A stretch of 64,000 bases of DNA from Burkholderia seminalis DSM 23518 (GTDB lineage: Bacteria > Pseudomonadota > Gammaproteobacteria > Burkholderiales > Burkholderiaceae). Positions 33,181 through 42,412 of this stretch are shown here, in pieces. The notes under the pieces are model-generated. The model saw only the letters and a list, made by a program, of their open reading frames with translations, did not search any database and had not been told where the DNA came from. A program made the position numbers and the translations under genes. Each line of letters starts with the position of its first letter. The first letter of the stretch is position 1. The DNA lies in assembly GCF_902832885.1 (NCBI RefSeq), contig NZ_CADFDK010000002.1, positions 496,001-560,000 on the forward strand, written 5' to 3'.

Positions 33181-34374
33181 TCACAGATAGCCGGGAAACG
33201 GCGTCACGCCGGTGAACACCGCACCCGCGCCGTCGAAGTTGCCTTCGCCGAGAAACGCGTGCTGCGTGACGACCATCGCGTCGCGCAGCAGCCGCTGCAG
33301 CGGATGCGTGCGATAGATCGCCGCCGTGCCGCCGAGGCGGTACGCGCGTTCGACGACGCTCGCGCCTTCGCGTGCGATCTGCGTGGCCGCGAGCCGCAGC
33401 AGGCTGACCTGCTCGGGCGTCACCGGATTGCCGGCGAGGATCGATCGCCACACGGTGTCGGTCGCGTCGTAAAAAAACGCGCGCGCCGAGCGCAGTTGCG
33501 CCTCGGCCTTCGCGAGCTCGATGCGGTAGTACGCGCGATCGGCGAGACGCGGTGCGCCGGTCGTCGTTTGCCGGCCGCCCGACATCCGGTTCACGACGTC
33601 GAGCGCCGCGCGCGCGAGGCCGAGGTTGACGACGGCCAGCACCTGCGCCGCGTACGCGACGGTCGGGTAGCGGTACAGCGGCTCGTCGACGGTCGGTTCG
33701 CCGCCGCGTACGAAGGTCCACGCTTCCGGCACGAAGCGGTCGTCGATGCGCAGGTCGTGGCTGCCGGTGCCCTGCATGCCGACCACGTTCCAGTTCTCGA
33801 CGATCTCGACGTCGGCCGCGCGGAACACGGCCGTGCGCGGCTTGTTCGGTGCGGCGTCCTGTGCGCCCGGCACGGCGATGCCGACACCGAGCCAGTCGGC
33901 GCCCTTGCAGCCGCTCGCGAATTTCCACGTGCCGTTCACGCGCCAGCCGCCCGGCGCGGCCTGCGCCGGCTGCACCGGGAACAGGCCGCCCGCGAACACC
34001 TGGTCGGGACCGCTCGCGTACAGCTCGGCCTGCGTCTCGAGCGGCAGCGCCGCGAGATAGACGTTCGCGGAGCCGAAGCTCGCGACCCACGCGGCCGACC
34101 CGTCGGCCGTCGCGATGCGCTCGATCATGTCGAGGAACGCGGTCGGCGCGAGCGCGTCGCCGCCGAAGCGACGCGGCGTGCCCGCGCGATAGATGCCGGC
34201 CTGCTTGAACAGCGCGATCACGTCGCGCGGCACGTGCGACAGACGGTCGAATTCTTCACGGCGCGCGGCGACGGTCTCGATCACCGCGTCGAGCGGCGAC
34301 AACGGCGCGGCCATGGAACCTGCCACGGACGGCGAGGACGGCGCGGGTTCGATGGCGAGGGCGGCTTGCGGCAT
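33181..34374 (-). CDS. iacA: Indole-3-acetate monooxygenase, acyl-CoA-dehydrogenase-fold flavoenzyme (IacA)
   Basis: A 397-residue flavin-dependent monooxygenase of the acyl-CoA dehydrogenase/HpaH-like fold. Marks are FDRLSHVPRDVIALFKQAGI, RIATADGSAAWVASFGSANV, WRVNGTWKFASGC and QGTGSHDLRIDD. Such enzymes use reduced flavin from a separate reductase, here IacG. IacA performs the first oxygenation of the indole ring of auxin. The start ATG 34374 has a strong ribosome site (GGAGACAACC); upstream in-frame codons are unconserved. It heads the iacA-B-I-H-E run and is divergent from the cluster's histidine kinase. Confidence 0.86.
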   Translation of the reverse strand: MPQAALAIEPAPSSPSVAGSMAAPLSPLDAVIETVAARREEFDRLSHVPRDVIALFKQAGIYRAGTPRRFGGDALAPTAFLDMIERIATADGSAAWVASFGSANVYLAALPLETQAELYASGPDQVFAGGLFPVQPAQAAPGGWRVNGTWKFASGCKGADWLGVGIAVPGAQDAAPNKPRTAVFRAADVEIVENWNVVGMQGTGSHDLRIDDRFVPEAWTFVRGGEPTVDEPLYRYPTVAYAAQVLAVVNLGLARAALDVVNRMSGGRQTTTGAPRLADRAYYRIELAKAEAQLRSARAFFYDATDTVWRSILAGNPVTPEQVSLLRLAATQIAREGASVVERAYRLGGTAAIYRTHPLQRLLRDAMVVTQHAFLGEGNFDGAGAVFTGVTPFPGYL

Positions 34375-34620
34375 GGTTGTCTCCTGGGCGGACAAGGGTT
34401 CGGATGCGGGTGGCATGCGTGCCGTGCGGGGCTGGACCTGCGGCACGACGATGCAGCCAGTCTAGAAACGCCGAAAACACGCAGCAATTGGTGCGTTGGG
34501 CCGTGCGACTGGTGACGTTCCGGGCCGGCCTAAAGAAATCTTCAGGTGCGATCGGCGCGCGCCGGTGCTATGTTGGATTTCCGGCCGCGCGATGCCGCGC
34601 GCCTTCATCCGGATCCGATC
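34375..34620. promoter_or_regulatory. Divergent promoter of iacA and the PAS kinase, with two dyads
   Basis: The 246-bp gap contains CGCAGCAATTGGTGCG (34490-34505), a 16-bp palindrome with one mismatched pair, and CCTAAAGAAATCTTCAGG (34529-34546), an imperfect dyad with CCTnAAGA/TCTTnAGG arms. The second shares CTAAAG with the iacG-side dyad at 29373-29399. These are candidate sites for the cluster's regulators. Confidence 0.45.
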
Positions 34621-36099
34621 ATGAGTTTCCCCGAAGACGACGATTTCCACCGGCTGCTCGACGCGCTGACGACCTGCGTGCTGCTGCACGACGCGCGGAC
34701 GAAGGCGATCGTGTGGGCGAATCGCGCCGCGTGCATCGCGCTCGGTTTCTCCGTCGAGGAGTTGCTGCCGCTGAAGGCGCCGGACATGACGCGGCCCGAG
34801 CCGAAATACCAGCGCGAGATCGCGGTGAGTGCCTGGGATCGTGCGCTCGTCGACGGGCCGCAGGTGTACGAGTGGTGCTATCGCTCGCGTACGGGCGTCG
34901 ACATGCTGTCCGAGGCCACCGCCACCTACGTGCCGCTGCGCGGGCGCGACGTCGTGATGGTGCAGTTCCGCGACATCAGCGCGGAAGAGGCGGTTCGCCG
35001 GCAGTTGCGCCGCTACGAGGCGCGGCTGCGCGAGTTCATGCAGGATCTCGACGAAGGCATCGCGGTCGTGACGCCGCACGGCGGCGTGCAGTTCATCAGC
35101 GAATCGGGCCGCCGCGTGCTCGGGCTCGCGCCCGACGAACCGCTCGGCGCGGTGCTCGACTACTGTTCCGCGGCCGATCGCGACCGGCTCGTCGCACAAC
35201 TGCGCGATGCGCCGTCGGCGTACCCGTCCGCGCCGCAGCGCTACCGGATCGTGCGGCGCGACGGCTCGCCGTGCTGGCTGCGCATCCTGTGCCGGCAGGT
35301 CGAGATCGAAGGCGATCTCGACGGGCTGCTCGTGCAGTTCCGCGACGTGAGCGACGAAGTCGCGATCGAGGACGCGCGGCGTGCGGAGGCGCGGATGCTC
35401 GAATACGCGGGCCGCTACAACGCGATGGGCGAGATGGCGAGCGTGATCGCGCACGAGCTGAGCCAGCCGCTCGCGGCCGTGCGCAACTTCATCGAGGGCG
35501 CGGTGCGGCGGCTGAACGGCAACGGCGCCGTCGACGACGCGATCTGGGGGCTGCGCAGCGCGGACCGGCAAGCCGAGCACGCGGCGCTGATCATCAAGAG
35601 CGTGCGCGAATTCATCGTGAAGCGCGAGCCGGTCGTCGCGGTCGCCGACCTGCGCGACATCCTTGCCGATGTCGCTTACTTCATCGAGCTGCGCGCGAAG
35701 GAAGCCGGCGTGACGGTCGCGCTCGTGCAGGCCGACGTGCCGCTGCCGATCCGCTGCGAGCGCGTGCTGATCGGGCAGGTGATCCTGAATCTCGCGTTCA
35801 ACGCGATCGAGGCGTTCGCCGGCTGCGAGCGCCTGCCGCGTACGCTGACGCTCGCGACGGCAAACCTCGCCGGGCATGCGGAGCTGCGCGCGATCGACAA
35901 CGGTCCCGGCATCGCGGAAGGTGCGCACGACCGGTTGTTCGACGGTTTCTCGTCGTCGAAAGCCGGCGGCAACGGCATCGGGTTGTCGCTGTGCAAGAGC
36001 ATCGTCACGCGTCACGGCGGGCGGATCGCCGCGAGCCCGGCCGGCGGCGGCGGGCTCGACTGCCGCGTGACGTTGCCGCTCGCCGGCGCACCCGCGTAG
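34621..36099 (+). CDS. PAS-domain histidine kinase of the iac cluster, FixL/NtrB-like
   Basis: A 492-residue soluble kinase with no membrane helix. Two PAS domains (about residues 10-125 and 135-265; SFPEDDDFHRLLDAL, then LREFMQDLDEGIAVVTPHGG) are followed by the HisKA box MGEMASVIAHELSQPLAAVR and a HATPase domain with NLAFNAIEAF, DNGPGI and GGNGIGLSLCKSIV. The HELxQPL acceptor is the FixL/DctB type that pairs with FixJ-like regulators, so the partner is probably the orphan regulator at 29584. A soluble PAS sensor fits detection of intracellular auxin or an intermediate; that is inference. Confidence 0.88.
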   Translation: MSFPEDDDFHRLLDALTTCVLLHDARTKAIVWANRAACIALGFSVEELLPLKAPDMTRPEPKYQREIAVSAWDRALVDGPQVYEWCYRSRTGVDMLSEATATYVPLRGRDVVMVQFRDISAEEAVRRQLRRYEARLREFMQDLDEGIAVVTPHGGVQFISESGRRVLGLAPDEPLGAVLDYCSAADRDRLVAQLRDAPSAYPSAPQRYRIVRRDGSPCWLRILCRQVEIEGDLDGLLVQFRDVSDEVAIEDARRAEARMLEYAGRYNAMGEMASVIAHELSQPLAAVRNFIEGAVRRLNGNGAVDDAIWGLRSADRQAEHAALIIKSVREFIVKREPVVAVADLRDILADVAYFIELRAKEAGVTVALVQADVPLPIRCERVLIGQVILNLAFNAIEAFAGCERLPRTLTLATANLAGHAELRAIDNGPGIAEGAHDRLFDGFSSSKAGGNGIGLSLCKSIVTRHGGRIAASPAGGGGLDCRVTLPLAGAPA

Positions 36100-36143
36100 C
36101 CGCCGCGTCGCGTCGCGGCCGGGCAGCGACGCGCGGCGCGCGC

Positions 36144-36530
36144 TCATCGTCCCAGCGCCCGCGCGGTCTGGCCGCCGATGCCGAAGTCGGTGGCCGGAAT
36201 GTCCTTGATGATCACGCGCGTGGCTTGAAGCGGCGCGTCGAGCACGCTCGCGCCCGCGTCGGACAGCGCGGCGATCAGCGCGCGTTTCCGTGCGTCGGTG
36301 CGGCCGGCGATCAGGATCGCGACGATCACCGGCAGCGACGGCGGCGCGCCGTCCGCGGCACTGCGGCCGCCGAGGCCGACATGCGTCGCGGGCAGCTCGG
36401 TGAGCAGCACGCGCACGGATTCGGCCGGTGCGCCGATCGCGTCGACGGTCGCACCGGTCAGCCGCGCGATCAGCTCGGCCTTGCGTGCGTCGTCATGGCC
36501 GGCCGGCAGGAAAACTTCGAGTGTGGGCAT
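36144..36530 (-). CDS. Tandem 4-oxalocrotonate tautomerase-like protein
   Basis: A 128-residue protein made of two 4-OT-like repeats. The first opens MPTLEVFLPAGHDDARKAEL (Pro2, catalytic Pro1 after Met removal) and closes VRVLLTELPATHVGLGG. The second, from about Pro67, reads PVIVAILIAGRTDARKRAL and closes VIIKDIPATDFGIGG. Only the first has a free N-terminal proline, so the second copy cannot use the canonical base. It follows iacD by 65 bp on the same strand and may tautomerise a ring-opened or keto intermediate of auxin breakdown; it is not a standard iac gene. Confidence 0.8.
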   Translation of the reverse strand: MPTLEVFLPAGHDDARKAELIARLTGATVDAIGAPAESVRVLLTELPATHVGLGGRSAADGAPPSLPVIVAILIAGRTDARKRALIAALSDAGASVLDAPLQATRVIIKDIPATDFGIGGQTARALGR

Positions 36531-36595
36531 GGTGGTCCGGAAAGGTGAAGGTTGCCGGCTCACCTTTGCACTTGCAGCGGTGAACCGGCCGCGGC

Positions 36596-37099
36596 TTACA
36601 GCAGGAAGCCGATCGCGCTGAGTGCTTCGGTCGAGTCGATCAGGCGCACGACCTTCTCCGCGATCCGCATCTCGCCTTCGGCATCGACGTGCAGCGTGTG
36701 CGTGACGTCGGCCGCGAACAGCGTCGCGGCGCCGCGCTTGTACGCGACGACGACCTGCGCCGATTTCAGCGCGACGGTGTCGGCGCCGCCGCTTTCCAGC
36801 GTGAAGCGCGACACGGTGCGCACCGTGCGCGCCGCGTCGGTCGCCGAGGCCGAATAGCCGGACACCATCCGCTGCACGCGCTTCTCGCGCATGTCGTGGT
36901 CGTCGAACACGTAGTTCAGCGTCGCCGCGAAATCGGTCGCATCGGGGTCGATCGGCACCACGTAGTGGCCGGCGGGCTCCCACAAGTCGAGCCAGGCGCG
37001 GTAGTCGCGGCGGTCGAGCATCTCGGCTTCGCGCCACACGAATTCGACCGCGCGGGCGAAGGTCTGCTCGGAAAAGAGGGCGTTGCGGTCGTCCATCAT
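36596..37099 (-). CDS. iacD: Ring-hydroxylating dioxygenase beta subunit, IacD
   Basis: A 167-residue beta subunit of a Rieske oxygenase: FVWREAEMLDRRDYRAWLDL, WEPAGHYVVPIDP and the closing RIAEKVVRLIDSTEAL are typical. It starts in an ATGA overlap with the alpha-subunit stop (start 37099; a second ATG follows at once). The subunit forms the structural part of the oxygenase with IacC, needed for the middle steps that take the oxo-indole intermediate toward catechol. Confidence 0.86.
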   Translation of the reverse strand: MMDDRNALFSEQTFARAVEFVWREAEMLDRRDYRAWLDLWEPAGHYVVPIDPDATDFAATLNYVFDDHDMREKRVQRMVSGYSASATDAARTVRTVSRFTLESGGADTVALKSAQVVVAYKRGAATLFAADVTHTLHVDAEGEMRIAEKVVRLIDSTEALSAIGFLL

Positions 37100-38379
37100 C
37101 GTTGCTCCATCATCTTGCGCCATTGCTGGTAGGCCTCGCGCATGCCGGTCTCGTCGGTCGCATGGGCGGTCTTTTCGCCGTTCGCGGCGGTCGTTTCGCG
37201 GTTCAGCCCGCGGTTCACGAGGATCGGCACGTCGGGGCCCGCATGCGCGCCGCGCTGCACGCGCTCCCACGCTTCCGCGTCGTCGGGGCTGCCGAACCCG
37301 AACGGGCCCTGGAAGTGCTCGTGAATCCGCAACCGCTCGCGGTTCGCTTCGTCGGGGCCGCCGTCCATCGCGAGCGCGACGTGGCGAATCTCGGTTTCGT
37401 TCGCGGAGATCGGCCGCAGCACGCGGAAGAACGCCATCGACAGCGCGAGGTTCGGGAACAGGTTCAGGTTGAAGCCGACGCCCATCAGCGAGCGCACGAT
37501 GCGGCGCACCTCGTCCGGCGCGTGACGTTCGGCGAGCGTGGCCGCGAGCGGCGCGAAGCGCTCGGGCAGCGGCGCGCCGTCGTCTTCGTCGAGATCGATC
37601 AGCTCGGGCATCAGCACCGCGAGGCTGTGGCCGTTGCCGAGCCCGCGGCAGAACGCGTCCTCGCTCGTCATGAAGCTCGTGATCGCGGCGGCCGTCTCGT
37701 CGTCGATCGACTTCATCCACGACTTGTGCACGACCGGAAAGTGGTAGAGATCGGTGGTGTTCTCGAGCTGGATCTTCCAGTTGCCCTTGAACTTGAACTT
37801 GTGCTCGCCGTTCGCCTTGATCGGGTAACCGGCGCCCTGTTTCATGAACAGGTCGATCCACGGCTTCGCGCCGCCGAGGAAATCCTCGAGCGGCTCGACG
37901 GCGTCGTTGAAGCTCGCGAAGATCAGCCCCTGGTACACGCCGACGCGCAGCTTCACGAGCGGCAGGTCGCCCTTCTCGCACACGCCTTCGTAGCCGTCGC
38001 CGTACGGCAGCGCGCGCAGCGTGCCGTCGAGTGCGTACGACCAGCTGTGATACGGGCATGTGAAGCCTTTCGCGTTGCCCTTGTGCGCTTCGCACACGGT
38101 CGCGCCGCGATGGCGGCAGCGGTTCTGCAGCACGTTGATTTCACCCGTCCTGTCGCGTACGACGATCACCGGCTGGCGGCCGATCGTCGTCGTGACGAAG
38201 TCGCCCGGGTTCGGCAGCTCGCTTTCGTGCGCGACCCAGATCCAGGTGCGGTAGAAGATGCGGTCGAGCTCGGCTTCGAACAGCGCGGGGTCGTGATACA
38301 TCGCGGGCGCGATGCGGTCGGGTTGCACGAGACCGTGCAGCGCACGGGTGTCGATCGTCTGGTAGGCAATGTCGCTCAT
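37096..38379 (-). CDS. iacC: Rieske ring-hydroxylating dioxygenase alpha subunit, IacC
   Basis: A 427-residue catalytic subunit. The Rieske [2Fe-2S] ligands are Cys88, His90, Cys108 and His111 (NRCRHRGATVCEAHK and TCPYHSW). The mononuclear iron site is visible as ENTTDLYHFPVVHKSW with two His, plus a downstream Asp. It receives electrons from the reductase IacF encoded 2 kb away. The gene is divergent from a LysR regulator 139 bp away, and the iacC-iacD-tautomerase genes form one leftward unit. Confidence 0.9.
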   Translation of the reverse strand: MSDIAYQTIDTRALHGLVQPDRIAPAMYHDPALFEAELDRIFYRTWIWVAHESELPNPGDFVTTTIGRQPVIVVRDRTGEINVLQNRCRHRGATVCEAHKGNAKGFTCPYHSWSYALDGTLRALPYGDGYEGVCEKGDLPLVKLRVGVYQGLIFASFNDAVEPLEDFLGGAKPWIDLFMKQGAGYPIKANGEHKFKFKGNWKIQLENTTDLYHFPVVHKSWMKSIDDETAAAITSFMTSEDAFCRGLGNGHSLAVLMPELIDLDEDDGAPLPERFAPLAATLAERHAPDEVRRIVRSLMGVGFNLNLFPNLALSMAFFRVLRPISANETEIRHVALAMDGGPDEANRERLRIHEHFQGPFGFGSPDDAEAWERVQRGAHAGPDVPILVNRGLNRETTAANGEKTAHATDETGMREAYQQWRKMMEQR

Positions 38380-38518
38380 CGTCGTCGTGGGGAAAGAGCT
38401 GCGAAATCGGGCCGCGTCGCGCGCGGCATCGAGTACCCAGTCTCGTCTTCCGCTATATATCCGTCAAATTGATCTAAAATTGGCCGTTCAATAAATGCGG
38501 CAAATGATGGAGGCTACA

Positions 38519-39439
38519 ATGACGTCGGTCGATCATCTCGATCTGAACCTGTTGCGCGTATTCCAGGCGATCGTCGAGGAGCGCAGCCTGACGAAGGCCG
38601 GCGAGCGGCTTGCGCTGTCGCAGCCGGCCGTCAGCTATTCGCTCGGCCGGCTGCGCACGCTGTTCGACGATCCGCTGTTCGTGCGCACGCGCTCGGGCAT
38701 GCAGCCGACGCCGGTCGCGCTGGAGCTGGCCGGCATCGTCGGCAAGGCGCTCGACATGGTGCGCGTGGCGCTGCGCTACGCGGAGCGTTTCGATCCGGCC
38801 ACCAGCACGCGCACGTTCCGGCTGTCGCTGTCGGATGCGGGCGAGATGGCGTACCTGCCGGCGATCTGCCGGGCGCTGCGCGAGCGCGCGCCGCGCGTGA
38901 CGCTGAGCGTGCAGCCGCTGCCGGTGGAGGAGATCGAGGAAGCGTTGCGGGCGAGCCGGCTGGATTTCGCGATCGGCAACCTGCCGGAGCTGATGCCGCG
39001 CACGCGTCACCAGGTGCTGTTCGAGGAAACCTACGTGTGCATGACGGGCCGCCGGCGCGGGTTGCCGGCCGGCGCCGCGCTGGGTCTCGAGCCATTCGTG
39101 CGCGCCGCGCACGTCAACGTGAAGTCGGTCGAGCACAGCCATCACGCGCTCGACGACGCATTGCGCGCGCAGGGCGTGGGCCGCAACATCGCGCTGGAAG
39201 TCCCGCACTTCGTCGCGCTGCCGAGCGTGCTGTCGGTCACCGATCTCTATGCGACGCTGCCGAGGCGGCTCGCGCAGATCCTGAACCGCGACAACGCGTT
39301 CCGCCTCTATGACCTGCCCGTCATGCTGCCGCCCGCACCGGTGACGATGCACTGGCACGAGCATTTCCACGAGGACGAGGGCAACGCATGGATGCGTGCG
39401 CTGCTCGCCGAGATCGTCGAGCGTTTCGACGACGCATGA
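38519..39439 (+). CDS. LysR-family regulator divergent from iacC
   Basis: A 306-residue regulator of the NahR/LinR type: MTSVDHLDLNLLRVFQAIVE, then RLALSQPAVSYSLGRLR as the DNA-binding helix pair, and TFRLSLSDAGEMAYLP opening the effector domain. A ribosome site (TGGAGG) precedes ATG 38519. Divergence from iacC and the AT-rich gap (AATTGATCTAAAATT near 38470) point to control of the dioxygenase genes. iac clusters often use a MarR repressor instead; none is present here. Confidence 0.88.
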   Translation: MTSVDHLDLNLLRVFQAIVEERSLTKAGERLALSQPAVSYSLGRLRTLFDDPLFVRTRSGMQPTPVALELAGIVGKALDMVRVALRYAERFDPATSTRTFRLSLSDAGEMAYLPAICRALRERAPRVTLSVQPLPVEEIEEALRASRLDFAIGNLPELMPRTRHQVLFEETYVCMTGRRRGLPAGAALGLEPFVRAAHVNVKSVEHSHHALDDALRAQGVGRNIALEVPHFVALPSVLSVTDLYATLPRRLAQILNRDNAFRLYDLPVMLPPAPVTMHWHEHFHEDEGNAWMRALLAEIVERFDDA

Positions 39440-39463
39440 CGGCCGCGACGCGCGCGTCGAATC

Positions 39464-40453
39464 TCAGAGATCGAGCACCAGCACCGCCGAGCGCGCGCGC
39501 GACACGCAGCAGCAGATCACCGTGTTGCTCGCGCGTTCGGCCTTGCTGAGGCAGTGGTCGCGATGATCGGGCTCGCCGTCGAGGACGGGCACCATGCAGG
39601 TGCCGCACACGCCTTCGCCGCATGACGTATCGACTTCGATGCCGATGCGCGCGAGCGCGTCGACGATCGACGTGTCGGGCGTCACGCGCACCGATTGTCC
39701 GCTGCGTTGCAGCCGTACCTCGAAGCCGTCGACCGGACCGGGATCGGCGCCGGTCTTGCCCGCCTCGGCGGCGACGGGTTCCGCCGCGAAACGTTCGAGA
39801 TGGATCGAATCGTCGGGCACGCGCGTCGCGGCCGCCGCGACGACCGCGTCCATGAACGGCCCCGGGCCGCACGTGTAGACATGCGCGCGAGCATCGATCG
39901 GTGCGACGCAGCGGCCGAGTTCGGCCGCGAGCGTATCGGGCTCGACACCGTAGTGGAACGTCACGTGCGGCGCGAACGGCTCGGCCGACAGCGCGTCGAC
40001 AAAGGCCGCGTGCTCGCGGCTGCGTGCGAAGTAATGCAACTGGTAGCGCGCGCCGCGCTTGTGCAGCGCGTACGCCATCGACAGCAGCGGCGTGATGCCG
40101 ATGCCGGCCGCGATCAGCACGTGCTCGCTCGCGTCGTCCGTCAGGCGAAACAGGTTGCGCGGCGCGCCGATCGACAGCTCGGCGCCGACGGCCACGTCGT
40201 CGTGCAGCGAACGCGAGCCGCCGCGCGACCGCGCTTCCTTCTTCACCGCGAACAGGTAGCTGCCGCGCTCGTCGGGGTCGCCGCACAGCGAGTATTGCCG
40301 CGTGATGCCGGACGGCGCGGTGACGTCGATATGGGCGCCCGGTTCGTACGCGTCGAACGGCTGGCCGTCGACGCGCGAAACCCGGAAACAGCGGATGTCC
40401 TGCGCCGCGTCGATCAGCGCGTCGATCCGGACCTGGTGGCGGTTCGCTTGCAT
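39464..40453 (-). CDS. iacF: Phthalate dioxygenase reductase-type ferredoxin reductase, IacF
   Basis: A 329-residue electron-transfer protein. The N-terminal flavin domain has HIDVTAPSGITRQYSLCGDP, the NAD domain ends with HVYTCGPGPFMDAV, and the C-terminal plant-type [2Fe-2S] domain has CGEGVCGTC with the fourth Cys in RDHCLSKAE. Order FMN-NAD-FeS marks the phthalate dioxygenase reductase class. It should reduce IacCD. The start ATG 40453 (MQANRHQVRID) fits the family; the frame runs longer upstream without conservation. Confidence 0.87.
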   Translation of the reverse strand: MQANRHQVRIDALIDAAQDIRCFRVSRVDGQPFDAYEPGAHIDVTAPSGITRQYSLCGDPDERGSYLFAVKKEARSRGGSRSLHDDVAVGAELSIGAPRNLFRLTDDASEHVLIAAGIGITPLLSMAYALHKRGARYQLHYFARSREHAAFVDALSAEPFAPHVTFHYGVEPDTLAAELGRCVAPIDARAHVYTCGPGPFMDAVVAAAATRVPDDSIHLERFAAEPVAAEAGKTGADPGPVDGFEVRLQRSGQSVRVTPDTSIVDALARIGIEVDTSCGEGVCGTCMVPVLDGEPDHRDHCLSKAERASNTVICCCVSRARSAVLVLDL

Positions 40454-40604
40454 GGAAAATTCCGTGGGGTAGGAGGAGCGCGGCGCGGCAGGCACCGCGC
40501 CGTCATGCGATCGAGAATAGGGACGGGCGTCGCATAAATCAAATCGATTAAAAAGCAATGTCCTAATCAGTGGGGCGGATAATGGTCGGTTGGCGCGATG
40601 GCGC

Positions 40605-42002
40605 TCACCGCACGGCGATCGCGTCGCCCGCATCGGCTGCCGGCAGCGGCGCCGCCGCTGCCTGGCCGCGTTCGCGATCGAGGCTGCGGCGATAGTGCCG
40701 GCAGCCGGCGGCGAGCAGCAGCGCCGCGAGCGTGGCCGCCGCGACGTTGACGATCGACATCGAATGGCCGACCGCGGCCGGCGCGCCGAACACCCGATCG
40801 GTGAACAGCGCGACGACGGTCGTGCCGATCCCGAGCGCGATCAGGTTCGACACGAGCAGGAACAGCGCGGAGATCTGCGCGCGCATCTGGTTCGGCGCGA
40901 GCGTCTGCATCGCGGCGGTCGACGTCGGCATCGGGAACGACGCGAAGAACATCGCGACGACGAGCATGGCCAGCGACGCCGGCAGGCTGTCGAGCTGCGT
41001 GAACAGCGTGGCGGGAATCACCATGCAGGCGGCGCCGAGCGCGCCCGCGCGCATCGGCGCATCGGCACGGCCGCGCCGCAGCAGCCAGTCGTTGAGCCAG
41101 CCGCCGCAGAACACGCCGGCCGTGTTCGCGACCAGCAGCACGATGCCGAGCGTGTAGCCGGCTTCGACGGCCGTCATCCCGAAGCGGCGGATATAGAACG
41201 CGGGCGTCCAGCTCAGCAGGCAGTACAGCGTCATCGCATAGAACGAGAAACCGAGGTAGTGGCACGAGAAGGTCGCCCGATGCGTGCCGACGAAGCGCAG
41301 CGAGTCGCGCATCGACACGCGCCGCACGGCGCCCGAGCGATCCTGCGCGAGCCCCTTGCGCTGCGGGTCGCGCACGGTCGCGGCGAATAGCAGCGCGACG
41401 AGGATCCCCGGCAGCCCGACGATCAGGAACGTGACCTGCCATGCATGCACCTGCCCGACGACGGGCAGCGTGAACGCGCTCGCATGCTTGAGCAGCGCGA
41501 TCACGTAGCCGCCGATCAGGAACGCGACGCCGCCGCCGATGAACGAGCCGAGCGAATACACGGCGATCGCGCGCCCGAGCTTCTCCTTCGGGAAGTAGTC
41601 GGCGAGCATCGAATACGCGCCGGGCGACAGCGCGGCCTCGCCGACGCCCACGCCCATCCGCGCGACGAACATCTGCACGAACTGCTGGCTGAGCCCGCAT
41701 GCGGCCGTCGCGACGCTCCACAGCGCGATGCCGAGCGAGATGATGCGCGGGCGCGCATAACGATCGGCGAGATACGCGACGGGCAGCCCCATCACCGCGT
41801 AGAACAGCGAGAACGCGAAGCCGTTGAGCAGGCTGAACTGCGTGTCGGACAAGTGCAGGTCGCGCTTGATCGGCTCGATCATCAGCACGAGGACCTGGCG
41901 GTCGACGAACGAAAAGACGTACGCGAGCATGCAGATGACGACGACATACCATTCGTACGTATAGCGCTTGCCGTCGGCAGCGCGGGCCGGGGATGCGGAC
42001 AT
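40605..42002 (-). CDS. MFS transporter of the iac region
   Basis: A 465-residue carrier with 12 helices. It begins MSASPARAADGKRYTYEWYV, and the first helix ends FSFVDRQVLVLMIEPIKRDL, as in the spinster-like/aromatic acid MFS group; PVAYLADRYARPRII is the loop 2-3 motif and GVGVGEAALSPGAYSMLADY follows. CTGGAGA lies just upstream of ATG 42002. Placement at the end of the iac block beside a porin suggests import of indole-3-acetate or a related acid; not proven. Confidence 0.82.
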   Translation of the reverse strand: MSASPARAADGKRYTYEWYVVVICMLAYVFSFVDRQVLVLMIEPIKRDLHLSDTQFSLLNGFAFSLFYAVMGLPVAYLADRYARPRIISLGIALWSVATAACGLSQQFVQMFVARMGVGVGEAALSPGAYSMLADYFPKEKLGRAIAVYSLGSFIGGGVAFLIGGYVIALLKHASAFTLPVVGQVHAWQVTFLIVGLPGILVALLFAATVRDPQRKGLAQDRSGAVRRVSMRDSLRFVGTHRATFSCHYLGFSFYAMTLYCLLSWTPAFYIRRFGMTAVEAGYTLGIVLLVANTAGVFCGGWLNDWLLRRGRADAPMRAGALGAACMVIPATLFTQLDSLPASLAMLVVAMFFASFPMPTSTAAMQTLAPNQMRAQISALFLLVSNLIALGIGTTVVALFTDRVFGAPAAVGHSMSIVNVAAATLAALLLAAGCRHYRRSLDRERGQAAAAPLPAADAGDAIAVR

Positions 42003-42412
42003 GCGGATTCTCCAGGAGCGGGCGGTGGAAAAGCGCGGCAGCGGCCTTGCGGGCCGGGCGCCGTCGCGGCGCGAAAGCGTGCGGGTGACACGATCGGAGA
42101 CGCAGCGTAGTCGGCCAAATTCGGCTGCCATAGGCGGAGTGACAGCGGCGCCACACGGACATTTACCGACCCGGATAAAGAAAACACCGAGGCCGTGCTC
42201 ACGGGCCGCCGCGCGGCACGCGTGCGGCGGGGCGCGCGCGCATCATGCGGCGCATCTATAAGCGTTATGGCGCGCATTGCGTCGACATCCGAAATTGTCG
42301 TTTCTAGACTCGGCCCGTTTTTGATCGGCAGCGTTGGCCGTTGGCGGCGAACGCGCATCACACCACGCGGCGCGGCGCCGACCGACGCCGGCACTTCTAC
42401 GGGACGACGAAG
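42003..42412. promoter_or_regulatory. Divergent promoter region between MFS and porin genes
   Basis: No credible gene lies in this 410-bp gap. It has AT-richer islands at 42110-42190 and 42255-42310 (for example ATCTATAAGCGTTATGG and GAAATTGTCGTTTCTAGAC), fitting promoters for each direction. A GC-rich block around 42200-42245 contains CACGCGTG within an imperfect dyad. I see no sRNA or riboswitch I can support. Confidence 0.35.
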
